From Lentihominibacter excrementipullorum (GTDB lineage: Bacteria > Bacillota > Clostridia > Peptostreptococcales > Anaerovoracaceae), in assembly GCA_018713975.1 (NCBI GenBank), contig DVOB01000022.1, positions 1-6,284 of the forward strand: a stretch of DNA of 6,284 nt, read 5' to 3'. The first letter of the stretch is position 1; every line of letters begins with the position of its first letter. Made by a program: the position numbers and the translations under genes. The notes under the pieces were generated by a model, which ran no database searches, was not told where the DNA came from, and saw only the letters and a program-made list of their open reading frames with translations. This document shows, piece after piece, positions 1 to 5,966 of this stretch.

Positions 1-376
1 CGGTCGGTCCTGTCGGGCCCGTTGCACCTGTTTCTCCTCGCTCACCTCTCGCACCTGGCTGCCCCTGCTGTCCCTCTGCTCCCGCAGATCCCGTTGGCCC
101 TGTATTCCCCGTCGCACCGGTCGGACCCGTCGCTCCGGTTGGTCCTTGTATACCGACAGCACCCCTCGACCCGGTAGCTCCGGTAGCACCGGTCGGTCCG
201 GTCACTCCTGGCATGCCGCTGGCGCCTGCAGGGCCTTCTTCCCCCGGCGGGCCCACAGGCCCCGTTGGGCCTGTAGCTCCGGTCGGCCCGGTCACTACTA
301 TGACTTCACCGTTATGACTGCAACAGCATCCGCAAATTTGACCGCAGCGCGGTCTGCATCCCTTCATGTCATCCAT
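1..376 (-). CDS. Collagen-like Gly-X-Y repeat protein, Cys-rich N-terminus (partial, 5' part)
   Basis: Reading the minus strand from the ATG at 376 gives 125 complete codons before the left edge. Residues 1-28 are a short leader with six cysteines (C7, C11, C15, C17, C18, C19). From G30 to residue 125 there are 32 perfect Gly-X-Y triplets without interruption. Eight are GPT and six are GAT, and Thr fills the third position in 17 of 32. A GGAGG ribosome site (about 387-383) lies a few bases upstream of the start. An in-frame Met at residue 4 is a second possible start, but its spacing is less good. Such Thr-rich bacterial collagens form triple helices and are often O-glycosylated surface or spore-coat filaments, for example BclA-like proteins. 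There is no BclA-type leader or classical signal peptide here, so the location is inferred: the Cys cluster may crosslink the protein to a spore or surface layer. The C-terminal domain lies outside the window. Confidence 0.9.
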   Translation of the reverse strand, partial: MDDMKGCRPRCGQICGCCCSHNGEVIVVTGPTGATGPTGPVGPPGEEGPAGASGMPGVTGPTGATGATGSRGAVGIQGPTGATGPTGATGNTGPTGSAGAEGQQGQPGARGERGETGATGPTGPT

Positions 377-541
377 GCCTTTCCTCCCGCCATATCGCTC
401 CCTGCTCTGCGCCGCCTTTTCCCGGCAGCCTAAAGCCCCCATCACGACTCCGCTGCTTTATCCTATTCCTCAGAGCTTTTCCCTGTGAATGGAACGAGAT
501 CCTTTGTCAACATCATCTCTAAAAAATTCACTTCCAAAAGC

Positions 542-602
542 ACGTCCCGGGAAACGTTCACTCATGTCAGGCCGGCTGACCTCACCTTTTGCCGATCCGG
601 CA
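542..602. repeat. Three short inverted repeats upstream of the merR-type promoter
   Basis: Three dyads follow one another. The first is ACGT-CCCGGG-AA-ACGT at 542-557. The second is GTCAG-GCCGG-CTGAC at 566-580, with perfect 5-bp arms. The third is TGCCG-ATC-CGGCA at 590-602, also with perfect 5-bp arms and ending just before the -35 box at 604. They could be operator half-sites for a regulator of the divergent genes. They differ in sequence from one another and from the operator at 1543-1561, so a common binding protein is not shown. Confidence 0.4.
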
Positions 603-603
603 G

Positions 604-632
604 TTGCTACATCCCACTCTTTATCGTATAAT
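604..632 (+). promoter_or_regulatory. Probable sigma-A promoter of the MerR-type gene
   Basis: A -35 box TTGCTA (604-609) and a perfect -10 box TATAAT (627-632) are separated by 17 bp. Transcription would start near 639, giving a leader of about 40 nt before the ATG at 681. The promoter lies inside the longer open frame that begins at 489, which supports the shorter protein. It does not have the long spacer of a MerR-activated promoter. Confidence 0.75.
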
Positions 633-680
633 CAAAGAACGGGGCAAGGGAGCACATCATGTGACGACAGGAGGACCGTC

Positions 681-1520
681 ATGGATCTCAACAAGCTGAC
701 TATCGGCCAGATGGCCGGACTGAATCGTATCTCAACACAGGCTTTGCGCCTTTATGACAGAGAGGGACTTCTCACCCCCATGATAATAGACCCTGATACA
801 GGATATCGCTACTACCACATTACTCAATCCGCACGTCTGGATATGATACAGTACATGAAGGATTACGGCATGACGCTGAAGCAGATACGCCAGACGCTGG
901 ACAGCGGTGATCCCGAGACCATCAAAGCTTTCATAAACCAGCAGCTGAGGGCTATCGACCATCAGGTGGAAACGCTGCTCCATCGCAAACGTGCCATGAC
1001 CAAGGTCCTGGAAAACTACAGAAAGTACGAAACCTTGCCTAAGGACGAACAAGTCTTCATGGAATATATCCCGAAACGTTATATATACAGCTATACCACC
1101 GACAAGGATTACTTCCATCAGGATCACGTAGGCTATGAGTATATGCTGAGAGAGCTGAAGATACACCTCTCTGACGAGGATCTTAACATGGGCTATTTCT
1201 GCAATGTAGGCACCATTATGCGACGGGAAGCCCTCATCAGCGGCAATTTCTTCGCCAATGAAGTATTTCTCTTTGTCTCCCCTGACGAAAAACATATGAA
1301 ACCGGAAACGCTCCCGGCTTCCATGTATTGCTGCATATGCTCCGACGATTTTTACGCGGAAACGGACAACGCCCATAAGATGCTCAACTATATCGAAGAG
1401 CACGGCCTCAGCATCTGCGGCGACTATCTCTGCGAGGTCCTTGTAGAATTCCCGGTATTCCAGGATGGACCCCGCAATATGTTCTACAAACTGGAGATCC
1501 CTGTAAATACGAAAAAATAA
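681..1520 (+). CDS. MerR-family transcriptional regulator with BmrR/GyrI-like effector-binding domain
   Basis: The product is 279 aa, a usual length for BmrR-type regulators. Residues 6-73 form the winged-helix DNA-binding domain, with the family signatures RLYDREGLL (23-31) and DPDTGYRYY (37-45). Residues 78-115 look like the antiparallel dimerisation coiled coil. Residues from about 125 to 275 resemble a GyrI-like ligand pocket, starting at MEYIPKRY and ending in the typical YKLEIPV strand. The pocket domain is unusually rich in Cys (C174, C217, C218, C220, C246, C251). The ATG at 681 is chosen because AGGAGG (669-674) sits 6 nt before it and a promoter ends at 632; an in-frame ATG at 489 lacks both. 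MerR proteins activate promoters with overlong spacers by untwisting DNA. Exactly such a promoter lies 15 nt after this gene, so the dehydrogenase at 1620 is the likely target. The ligand is unknown; an amine, amino acid or drug-like cation is possible. Confidence 0.9.
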   Translation: MDLNKLTIGQMAGLNRISTQALRLYDREGLLTPMIIDPDTGYRYYHITQSARLDMIQYMKDYGMTLKQIRQTLDSGDPETIKAFINQQLRAIDHQVETLLHRKRAMTKVLENYRKYETLPKDEQVFMEYIPKRYIYSYTTDKDYFHQDHVGYEYMLRELKIHLSDEDLNMGYFCNVGTIMRREALISGNFFANEVFLFVSPDEKHMKPETLPASMYCCICSDDFYAETDNAHKMLNYIEEHGLSICGDYLCEVLVEFPVFQDGPRNMFYKLEIPVNTKK

Positions 1521-1534
1521 TTTTCAAAAAATTC

Positions 1535-1565
1535 TTGACTTTATACCTGCTGTAAGGTCTATGCT
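1535..1565 (+). promoter_or_regulatory. MerR-type promoter/operator for the dehydrogenase gene
   Basis: A -35 box TTGACT (1535-1540) and a -10-like box TATGCT (1560-1565) are separated by 19 bp, the stretched spacer typical of MerR-activated promoters. Inside the spacer is a dyad: ACCT (1545-1548) and AGGT (1555-1558) around a 6-nt centre, extended by TA pairs at 1542-1543 and 1560-1561. The ACCT...AGGT core resembles operators of BmrR-like and other MerR regulators. Transcription would start near 1572, about 48 nt before the ATG at 1620. Because the site follows the regulator gene directly, I infer that this regulator acts on it. Confidence 0.75.
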
Positions 1566-1619
1566 TTATGTATAAGATAAATCCCTTGGTCAATACTCCA
1601 TAAAAGAGGAGGGATAATA

Positions 1620-2702
1620 ATGAAACGTAAAGTAAAGATCGCCCAATACGGTTGCGGGAAAATGAGTAAATACCTGATGCGCTACGTGCTGGAAAAAGGC
1701 GGAGAACTGGTAGCAGCCTTTGACATGAATCCAGCGGTCATCGGCAAGGACGTAGGCGTTATCATGGAAAGCGCCCCTGTGGGCATTGCTATATCTCCGG
1801 CAGAGAAAGCTGACGCCATACTCAAGGATACCAAGCCTGACGTATGCATAATCGCCACCAGGAGCACCATGGAAGAACTCAAAGAAGCCTTTTCCGTCTG
1901 CGCCAAAAACGGAGTCAACGCTATCACCACGTGTGAGGAGGCACTGTATCCATGGAACTCTTCACCAGACATAACTAAGGAGCTGGATGCGCTGGCTAAA
2001 GCCAATGGCTGTACTCTGTGCGGCAGCGGGTATCCGGATCTCTACTGGGGCACAATGATAACTAATCTGGCCGCATCCATGGCTCATATCACAAAGATAA
2101 AAGGAAGCAGCAGCTACAATGTGGAAGATTACGGCATAGCCTTGGCACAGGGCCACGGCGCCGGTCTCACCATGGAAGAGTTCGAAAACGAAATAGGAAA
2201 ATACAATAACCTGTCCTCCGATGAAATAGGAGCGTTAGTTGAAAAGGGAGAATACATCCCATCATATATGTGGAACCAAAACGGGTGGCTTTGCAGCCGA
2301 CTGGGTCTGACCATAACTTCTCAGACTCAGAAATGCGTTCCTCACACCTATGAAAGGGATCTTCGCTCCGAAACTCTGGGCATGACCATAAAGGCCGGAG
2401 ATGCCACAGGCATGTCGGCTATCGTCACGACGGAAACCGCTGAAGGTATAACACTGGAAACTGAATGCATCGGCAAGGTGTATTCACCTGATGAATTCGA
2501 CAAGAACCAGTGGACCTTCTACGGAGAGCCGGAGACCACGGTCATCGTAAACAAACCGGCTACCGTTGAACTGACTTGCGCGGACATACTCAACAGGATA
2601 CCACAACTCATAGATGCAGAACCGGGGTATATCAGTACCGACAGGATGCCTTACAGCAGCTATATGGTAAGGCCGATAAATGAATACGTCACCAGCCTTT
2701 GA
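1620..2702 (+). CDS. 2,4-diaminopentanoate dehydrogenase / amine dehydrogenase-like NAD(P)-dependent oxidoreductase
   Basis: The product is 360 aa, slightly longer than characterised relatives of about 340-350. The N-terminal Rossmann domain resembles dihydrodipicolinate reductase. Its loop is G11-C-G13-K-M-S16, with Ser where the third Gly is common, and an acidic D35 ends the second strand. The segment EEALYPW (106-112), followed by SSPDITKELDALAK and GSGYPD, matches by recall the conserved core of the 2,4-diaminopentanoate dehydrogenase and natural amine dehydrogenase family. A Glu in this segment is catalytic in amine dehydrogenases; E106 or E107 is the probable counterpart. Family members catalyse reversible NAD(P)-dependent oxidative deamination of a small amine or diamino acid in the cytoplasm. 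The best known member acts in clostridial ornithine fermentation. No other ornithine-pathway gene is visible, so the substrate is open. AGGAGGG (1607-1613) lies 6 nt before the ATG. The gene is probably monocistronic, controlled by the upstream MerR-type regulator and closed by the hairpins at 2718-2826. Confidence 0.75.
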   Translation: MKRKVKIAQYGCGKMSKYLMRYVLEKGGELVAAFDMNPAVIGKDVGVIMESAPVGIAISPAEKADAILKDTKPDVCIIATRSTMEELKEAFSVCAKNGVNAITTCEEALYPWNSSPDITKELDALAKANGCTLCGSGYPDLYWGTMITNLAASMAHITKIKGSSSYNVEDYGIALAQGHGAGLTMEEFENEIGKYNNLSSDEIGALVEKGEYIPSYMWNQNGWLCSRLGLTITSQTQKCVPHTYERDLRSETLGMTIKAGDATGMSAIVTTETAEGITLETECIGKVYSPDEFDKNQWTFYGEPETTVIVNKPATVELTCADILNRIPQLIDAEPGYISTDRMPYSSYMVRPINEYVTSL

Positions 2703-2717
2703 TACGTCGTAGATACA

Positions 2718-2770
2718 AAATGGAAAAGGGACTGCCGCATCGATATCGATGCGCGGTCCCTTTTCCATTT
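2718..2770. terminator. Long, almost perfect hairpin between convergent genes (probable bidirectional terminator)
   Basis: The outer arms AAATGGAAAAGGGAC (2718-2732) and GTCCCTTTTCCATTT (2756-2770) are perfectly complementary over 15 bp. A small internal loop (TGC against CG) leads to an 18-nt perfect palindrome CGCATCGATATCGATGCG (2736-2753). It starts 15 nt after the dehydrogenase stop codon. U-runs are short: TTT within the arm on the plus strand, and TTTT followed by GTATCT on the minus strand. It is therefore not a textbook intrinsic terminator in either direction, but its place between converging genes fits blocking read-through both ways. It could also protect RNA 3' ends. Confidence 0.7.
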
Positions 2771-2784
2771 CAGTATAGACCGAG

Positions 2785-2826
2785 AAGGAAGGCATATCGG
2801 TATATCCCGGCATACCTTCCTTTTTT
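2785..2826 (+). terminator. Intrinsic terminator with T-tract, plus strand
   Basis: The arms AAGGAAGG (2785-2792) and CCTTCCTT (2815-2822) pair over 8 bp. Extra pairing inside (AT with AT, then CGG 2798-2800 with CCG 2807-2809) closes a loop of about six bases. The right arm runs into a six-T tract (2821-2826). This fits rho-independent termination of transcripts coming from the dehydrogenase gene, as a second stop after the larger hairpin. On the minus strand the hairpin is followed by TTCTCGG, so it would be weak for the gap operon. Confidence 0.7.
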
Positions 2827-2868
2827 CATTCCCCCTGATTAGCCTTTTTCTATCAGTCTTATCAATGG

Positions 2869-3891
2869 TTACTGGAGAAGCGTCCCCATATGCCTGAGAG
2901 TCTTTATCAACTGTGATGTATAGCTCATCTCGTTATCGTACCAGGCTACGACTCTTACCTCGTATATATGGGTACCGCACTTCTCGGCCAGCGTCTGAGT
3001 AGCGTCGAAAAGCGAGCCGTAGGACATCCCTATGATGTCACTGGAGACCAGCTCTTCTTCGCTGTACCCAAAGGAATCGTTGGCCTCAGCCTTCATTGCC
3101 TCATTGATACCCTCGACCGATACGCTGTCTGTCATATCTTTGAGAGTAGCGTCCAGGATGGTAATGGATCCTGACGGAACAGGAACTCTCTGCGCTGATC
3201 CTATCAGCTTTCCGGCCAGCTCCGGTATTACCAGACCTATGGCCTTCGCTGCTCCTGTGCTGTTTGGAACGATATTGATCGCGCCAGCTCTGGCTCTTCT
3301 GAAATCTCCTTTTCTATGAGGTCCGTCCAGAATCATCTGATCTCCCGTGTATGCATGTATCGTAGTCATGAATCCTGTTCTCAGCTCTCTGTAATCGTTG
3401 AGTGCTTTGGCCATTGGAGCCAGACAGTTAGTAGTACAGCTGGCGCCTGAAACGATGTTATCATCCTTTGTAAGGATGTTGTGGTTCACGCCATAAACGA
3501 TAGTAGGCAAATCGTTGCCGGCCGGCGCGGAAATCAGTACCTTCTTCGCTCCCGCGTCTATATGCGCCTGAGACTTGGCCTTAGACGCAAAGAACCCTGT
3601 ACATTCCAGAACGATATCCACGTCCAGCTTGCCCCATGGGAGCTGAGCAGGATCAGCAGATGAAAATACAGGAATGAGCTTTCCGTCTACAGTAATGCTG
3701 TCCTCGCCATGCTCTACCGTATGTCCTCTGTATGCTCCCTGAACACTGTCATATTTCAGAAGATAAGCCAGCATCTCAGGCTTCGTCAGATCGTTTATCG
3801 CCACTACTTCAAACTCTTCATCATCAAAGATCTTTCTGAAGGCCAGCCTTCCTATCCTGCCAAATCCATTGATTGCAACTTTGATACTCAT
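2869..3891 (-). CDS. gap: Glyceraldehyde-3-phosphate dehydrogenase, type I, NAD-dependent
   Basis: This glycolytic enzyme oxidises and phosphorylates glyceraldehyde 3-phosphate to 1,3-bisphosphoglycerate with NAD+ in the cytoplasm. The 340-aa protein has the dinucleotide motif INGFGRIGR (7-15) and D34 in AINDL, which favours NAD over NADP. The active site ASCTTNC has the nucleophile C152, with H179 in TTIHAYT as general base. GPHRKGDFRRARAGA (190-204) and WYDNEMSY near the C-terminus are also typical. I start at the ATG at 3891 because the protein then begins MSIKVAING like its relatives and AAGGAGG (3906-3900) sits 8 nt upstream; an ATG at 3915 would place this ribosome site inside the gene. 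It begins only 27 nt after the ptsI stop codon with no visible promoter between, so it is probably the last gene of the fructose PTS operon. It looks like the catabolic form; other gap genes elsewhere in the genome cannot be excluded. Confidence 0.97.
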   Translation of the reverse strand: MSIKVAINGFGRIGRLAFRKIFDDEEFEVVAINDLTKPEMLAYLLKYDSVQGAYRGHTVEHGEDSITVDGKLIPVFSSADPAQLPWGKLDVDIVLECTGFFASKAKSQAHIDAGAKKVLISAPAGNDLPTIVYGVNHNILTKDDNIVSGASCTTNCLAPMAKALNDYRELRTGFMTTIHAYTGDQMILDGPHRKGDFRRARAGAINIVPNSTGAAKAIGLVIPELAGKLIGSAQRVPVPSGSITILDATLKDMTDSVSVEGINEAMKAEANDSFGYSEEELVSSDIIGMSYGSLFDATQTLAEKCGTHIYEVRVVAWYDNEMSYTSQLIKTLRHMGTLLQ

Positions 3892-3918
3892 TTTAATACC
3901 CTCCTTATTCTGCATATA

Positions 3919-5628
3919 TTATTTCTTGATACTGTTCAGGTAAGCTTCTGTTTCCTCAACAGTATGTAATGTCATGACCTTGCGGACTGTATCCTCCGCT
4001 TCCTGCCTGCTCCATAGCGATATGGTCCTTCTGGTCGCCAGCACTTGTCGGCTTCCGACGCTGAACTCATCCAGTCCGAATCCCAGAAGACACGGTATGA
4101 GGGCCGGATCTGCCGCCGCTTCTCCGCACATCCCTACAGGAATGCCCGCTTTATGAGCAGCCTCACATACATTTCTTATCATCCTCAGGACTGCCGGCTG
4201 GTAAACGCTGTACAGATACGCCACCTTACCGTTCCCTCTGTCTGCCGACATCATATATCCCGTCAGATCATTGGTACCAATGCTGAAAAAATCAGCCTCT
4301 TCTGCCAGGATATCAGCAGTTGCCGCTGCGGCAGGCGTTTCCACCATTATGCCCAGACTGATATTTTGTCCAAACTCCTTGCCTTCAGCCTTCAGTTCTT
4401 CCACGGATTCATCTATGAGTTTCCTGACATCCCTTATCTCCTGCAGCTCTGTCACCATCGGCAGCATTATCCTTATATTCCCGGCAGTATTTGCCCGCAG
4501 CAACGCTCTCAGCTGGGTCCTGAAAAGCTGCTGATTTTCAAGACAATATCTGATCGCCCTGAAGCCCATGAACGGGTTGTCCTCTTTGCCCATATCAAGA
4601 TACTGTACATCCTTATCGCCTCCCACATCGAGAGTCCTGATTATCACCGGAGCCGGCGCGAACGCTTCAGCCACCTCTCTGTAGGAGGCCAGCTGCTCTT
4701 CCTCGTCGGGAGCCGAATCCCTGTCCATATACAGGAACTCCGTCCTGAAGAGCCCGACCCCTTCCGCGTCTCCGTCCTTTGCTGCCGAAACATCTCCGGC
4801 GTTTCCTATATTGGCAACGACTTCCTTTTTCTCTCCCGAAGCCGTGACTGTCATTTTTCCGCGGAATTCCTCCGTCAGCGCCTTTTGGCGACGGAACGCT
4901 TCAGCCTTTTCCTCACAGCGTTTCTTTTCATCATTGTCGGGTGAGACTATGACATCTCCTGATATCCCATCAACGGCTACATCCTGTCCTTCTGCTATCA
5001 GCTTCGTAGCTCCGCCTACACTCAACACTGCCGGAACGCCCAAGGCTCTGGCCAGGATCGCTGAATGAGATGTGTACCCGCCTGTCTCCGCCACTATCCC
5101 GACCACTGACCCGGTCTTCATATCGACTGTCATAGATGGGGTCAGCTCATCAGTCACCAGCACAGACCCTTCAGGCAGCGAGGAGATATCCGGTCCTTCA
5201 TTGCCCGTCAGCTTCTTGATCAACTCGTTGTTGATATCCCGTACGTCCGATGCCCGCTGCATCGTCAGTTCATCTCCCGTAGCTTCAAACATATCGGCAA
5301 AAAATCCCAGAGTCTTGTCCACGGCCTCCTCGGCGCAGCATCCATTGGATATATTTTCCTCTATCCCGGAAGCTACAGAAGGATCTTTCACCATCTCCAC
5401 ATGACTCAGCAGGATCCCGGCTTCCTGCTCCAATCCTCTGGACTTCAAGCCTTCCGCCGCTTTTTCAGCATCCTTGATAAAGCTGTCATAGGCTTCCCGG
5501 AATCTGGAGCGTTCTTTTTCACTGCTTTCGGCCTGTCTATATGTTTTCTCTCGTCCGCCGCTTTCGGACTTTATCACCACAGCCGTTCCACAGGCCATCC
5601 CTTCCGATACGGCAATACCCTTAAGCAT
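3919..5628 (-). CDS. ptsI: PTS Enzyme I (phosphoenolpyruvate-protein phosphotransferase)
   Basis: Enzyme I takes phosphate from phosphoenolpyruvate onto a histidine and passes it to HPr, starting the PTS relay in the cytoplasm. At 569 aa it has the usual length and all three parts: the N-terminal HPr-binding region, the swivelling phosphohistidine domain with GGYTSHSA (H188 phosphorylated), and the C-terminal PEP-binding barrel. Catalytic residues expected from the E. coli enzyme are present one position earlier: R295 (LFRTEF), R331, E430 (GIMVETP), N453 and D454 (IGTNDLT), R464 (DRGN) and C501 (GMCGE). Around them some motifs differ from E. coli and Bacillus: TGYMMSADRGN has Gly for the usual Gln, YQP replaces YHP or YNP, and DEFSVGSRQVLATR replaces DEFSMSA-type sequence. 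The start at 5628 follows GGAGGTG (5639-5633), with a second GGAGG slightly upstream. It lies 32 nt after ptsH and 27 nt before gap in the same operon. Confidence 0.97.
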   Translation of the reverse strand: MLKGIAVSEGMACGTAVVIKSESGGREKTYRQAESSEKERSRFREAYDSFIKDAEKAAEGLKSRGLEQEAGILLSHVEMVKDPSVASGIEENISNGCCAEEAVDKTLGFFADMFEATGDELTMQRASDVRDINNELIKKLTGNEGPDISSLPEGSVLVTDELTPSMTVDMKTGSVVGIVAETGGYTSHSAILARALGVPAVLSVGGATKLIAEGQDVAVDGISGDVIVSPDNDEKKRCEEKAEAFRRQKALTEEFRGKMTVTASGEKKEVVANIGNAGDVSAAKDGDAEGVGLFRTEFLYMDRDSAPDEEEQLASYREVAEAFAPAPVIIRTLDVGGDKDVQYLDMGKEDNPFMGFRAIRYCLENQQLFRTQLRALLRANTAGNIRIMLPMVTELQEIRDVRKLIDESVEELKAEGKEFGQNISLGIMVETPAAAATADILAEEADFFSIGTNDLTGYMMSADRGNGKVAYLYSVYQPAVLRMIRNVCEAAHKAGIPVGMCGEAAADPALIPCLLGFGLDEFSVGSRQVLATRRTISLWSRQEAEDTVRKVMTLHTVEETEAYLNSIKK

Positions 5629-5660
5629 GTTACACCTCCGCAGATTTCCTCCGATCTACT

Positions 5661-5927
5661 CTAATCTTCACCAAATCCCGATCCTATCATATCGGCAGCT
5701 TCATTGAGAGCCGCTTCCTCGTCGGAGCCTTCACACTGTATCTCGATCTCATCGCCGCACTTTATACAGGCCGCCACGATAGCCATCAGGCTCTTTCCGT
5801 TTATCTCATTTCCCTTGGCTATTATCTTTACATCTGAATCATATTTGCCCATGGCTTTCACCAGATCTGTCACCGGCCTCATATGAAACCCCTGGGAATT
5901 TACTACTTTCATCTTCTTAGATACCAT
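5661..5927 (-). CDS. ptsH: HPr phosphocarrier protein
   Basis: HPr carries phosphate from Enzyme I to sugar-specific EIIA domains. The 88-aa length equals that of Bacillus HPr. The active-site loop is GFHMRPV with H15 phosphorylated by EI, and R17-P18 conserved; M16 replaces the usual Ala. S46 in NGKSLM sits at the position phosphorylated by HPr kinase in Firmicutes, so a regulatory role with CcpA is plausible, although the following residues (AIVAACIKCG) differ from the common IMGVMSLG. C54 and C57 form a CxxC not found in Bacillus or E. coli HPr. The ATG at 5927 has GGAGG (5940-5936) 8 nt upstream; a second Met at residue 6 would remove the normal first strand. The gene lies between fruA and ptsI, so it probably serves as the general HPr while being co-expressed with fructose uptake. 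Confidence 0.95.
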   Translation of the reverse strand: MVSKKMKVVNSQGFHMRPVTDLVKAMGKYDSDVKIIAKGNEINGKSLMAIVAACIKCGDEIEIQCEGSDEEAALNEAADMIGSGFGED

Positions 5928-5966
5928 CTTCTCATCCTCCGTTCACCATTGTCCCATTTGATTAGA

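Larger units (their letters stand above)
377..680. other. Divergent intergenic region between the collagen-like gene and the MerR-type gene
   Basis: This 304-nt stretch separates two divergently read genes. It holds the promoter of the regulator (604-632), three short inverted repeats at 542-602 and the two ribosome sites at its ends. On the minus strand there is a TTGACA hexamer at 510-505, but no acceptable -10 box at 16-18 nt, so I do not call a vegetative promoter for the collagen-like gene; a sporulation sigma factor could be used instead. The reading frame of the regulator is open upstream to an ATG at 489, but that stretch has no ribosome site and crosses the promoter, so I treat it as non-coding. 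Confidence 0.7.

Noticed and set aside
146..433. Plus-strand open frame opposite the collagen-like gene
   Set aside because: It is the antisense of the Gly-X-Y repeat, which stays open because of its biased GC-rich composition; the minus-strand frame gives a perfect repeat with a ribosome site.
482..510. Minus-strand TTGACA as a promoter for the collagen-like gene
   Set aside because: The hexamer is perfect, but the sequence at the expected -10 position reads CACAGG or ACAGGG and does not fit.
549..562. Possible catabolite-responsive element around GGGAAACGTTCACT
   Set aside because: It has four mismatches to the TGWAAACGNTWNCA consensus at defined positions, too many for a confident call.
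489..680. N-terminal extension of the MerR-type protein by 64 residues from an ATG at 489
   Set aside because: There is no ribosome site before 489, the extension resembles no part of the family, and a strong promoter (604-632) and ribosome site (669-674) lie inside it; the HTH domain begins right after the ATG at 681.
732..1403. 223-codon open frame antisense to the MerR-type gene
   Set aside because: It has no recognisable domain or ribosome site and is fully explained as a shadow of the conserved plus-strand gene.
2835..2856. Small hairpin just after the gap stop codon (CTGAT with ATCAG, minus strand)
   Set aside because: The stem has only five to seven pairs with a bulge and no U-tract follows on the minus strand, so it is not a convincing terminator.
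3892..3915. Longer gap start at the ATG at 3915
   Set aside because: It would place the AAGGAGG ribosome site inside the coding region and add eight residues not found in the family.
4045..4944. 299-codon open frame antisense to ptsI
   Set aside because: The opposite strand encodes a complete Enzyme I with all catalytic residues; the antisense product shows no family features.
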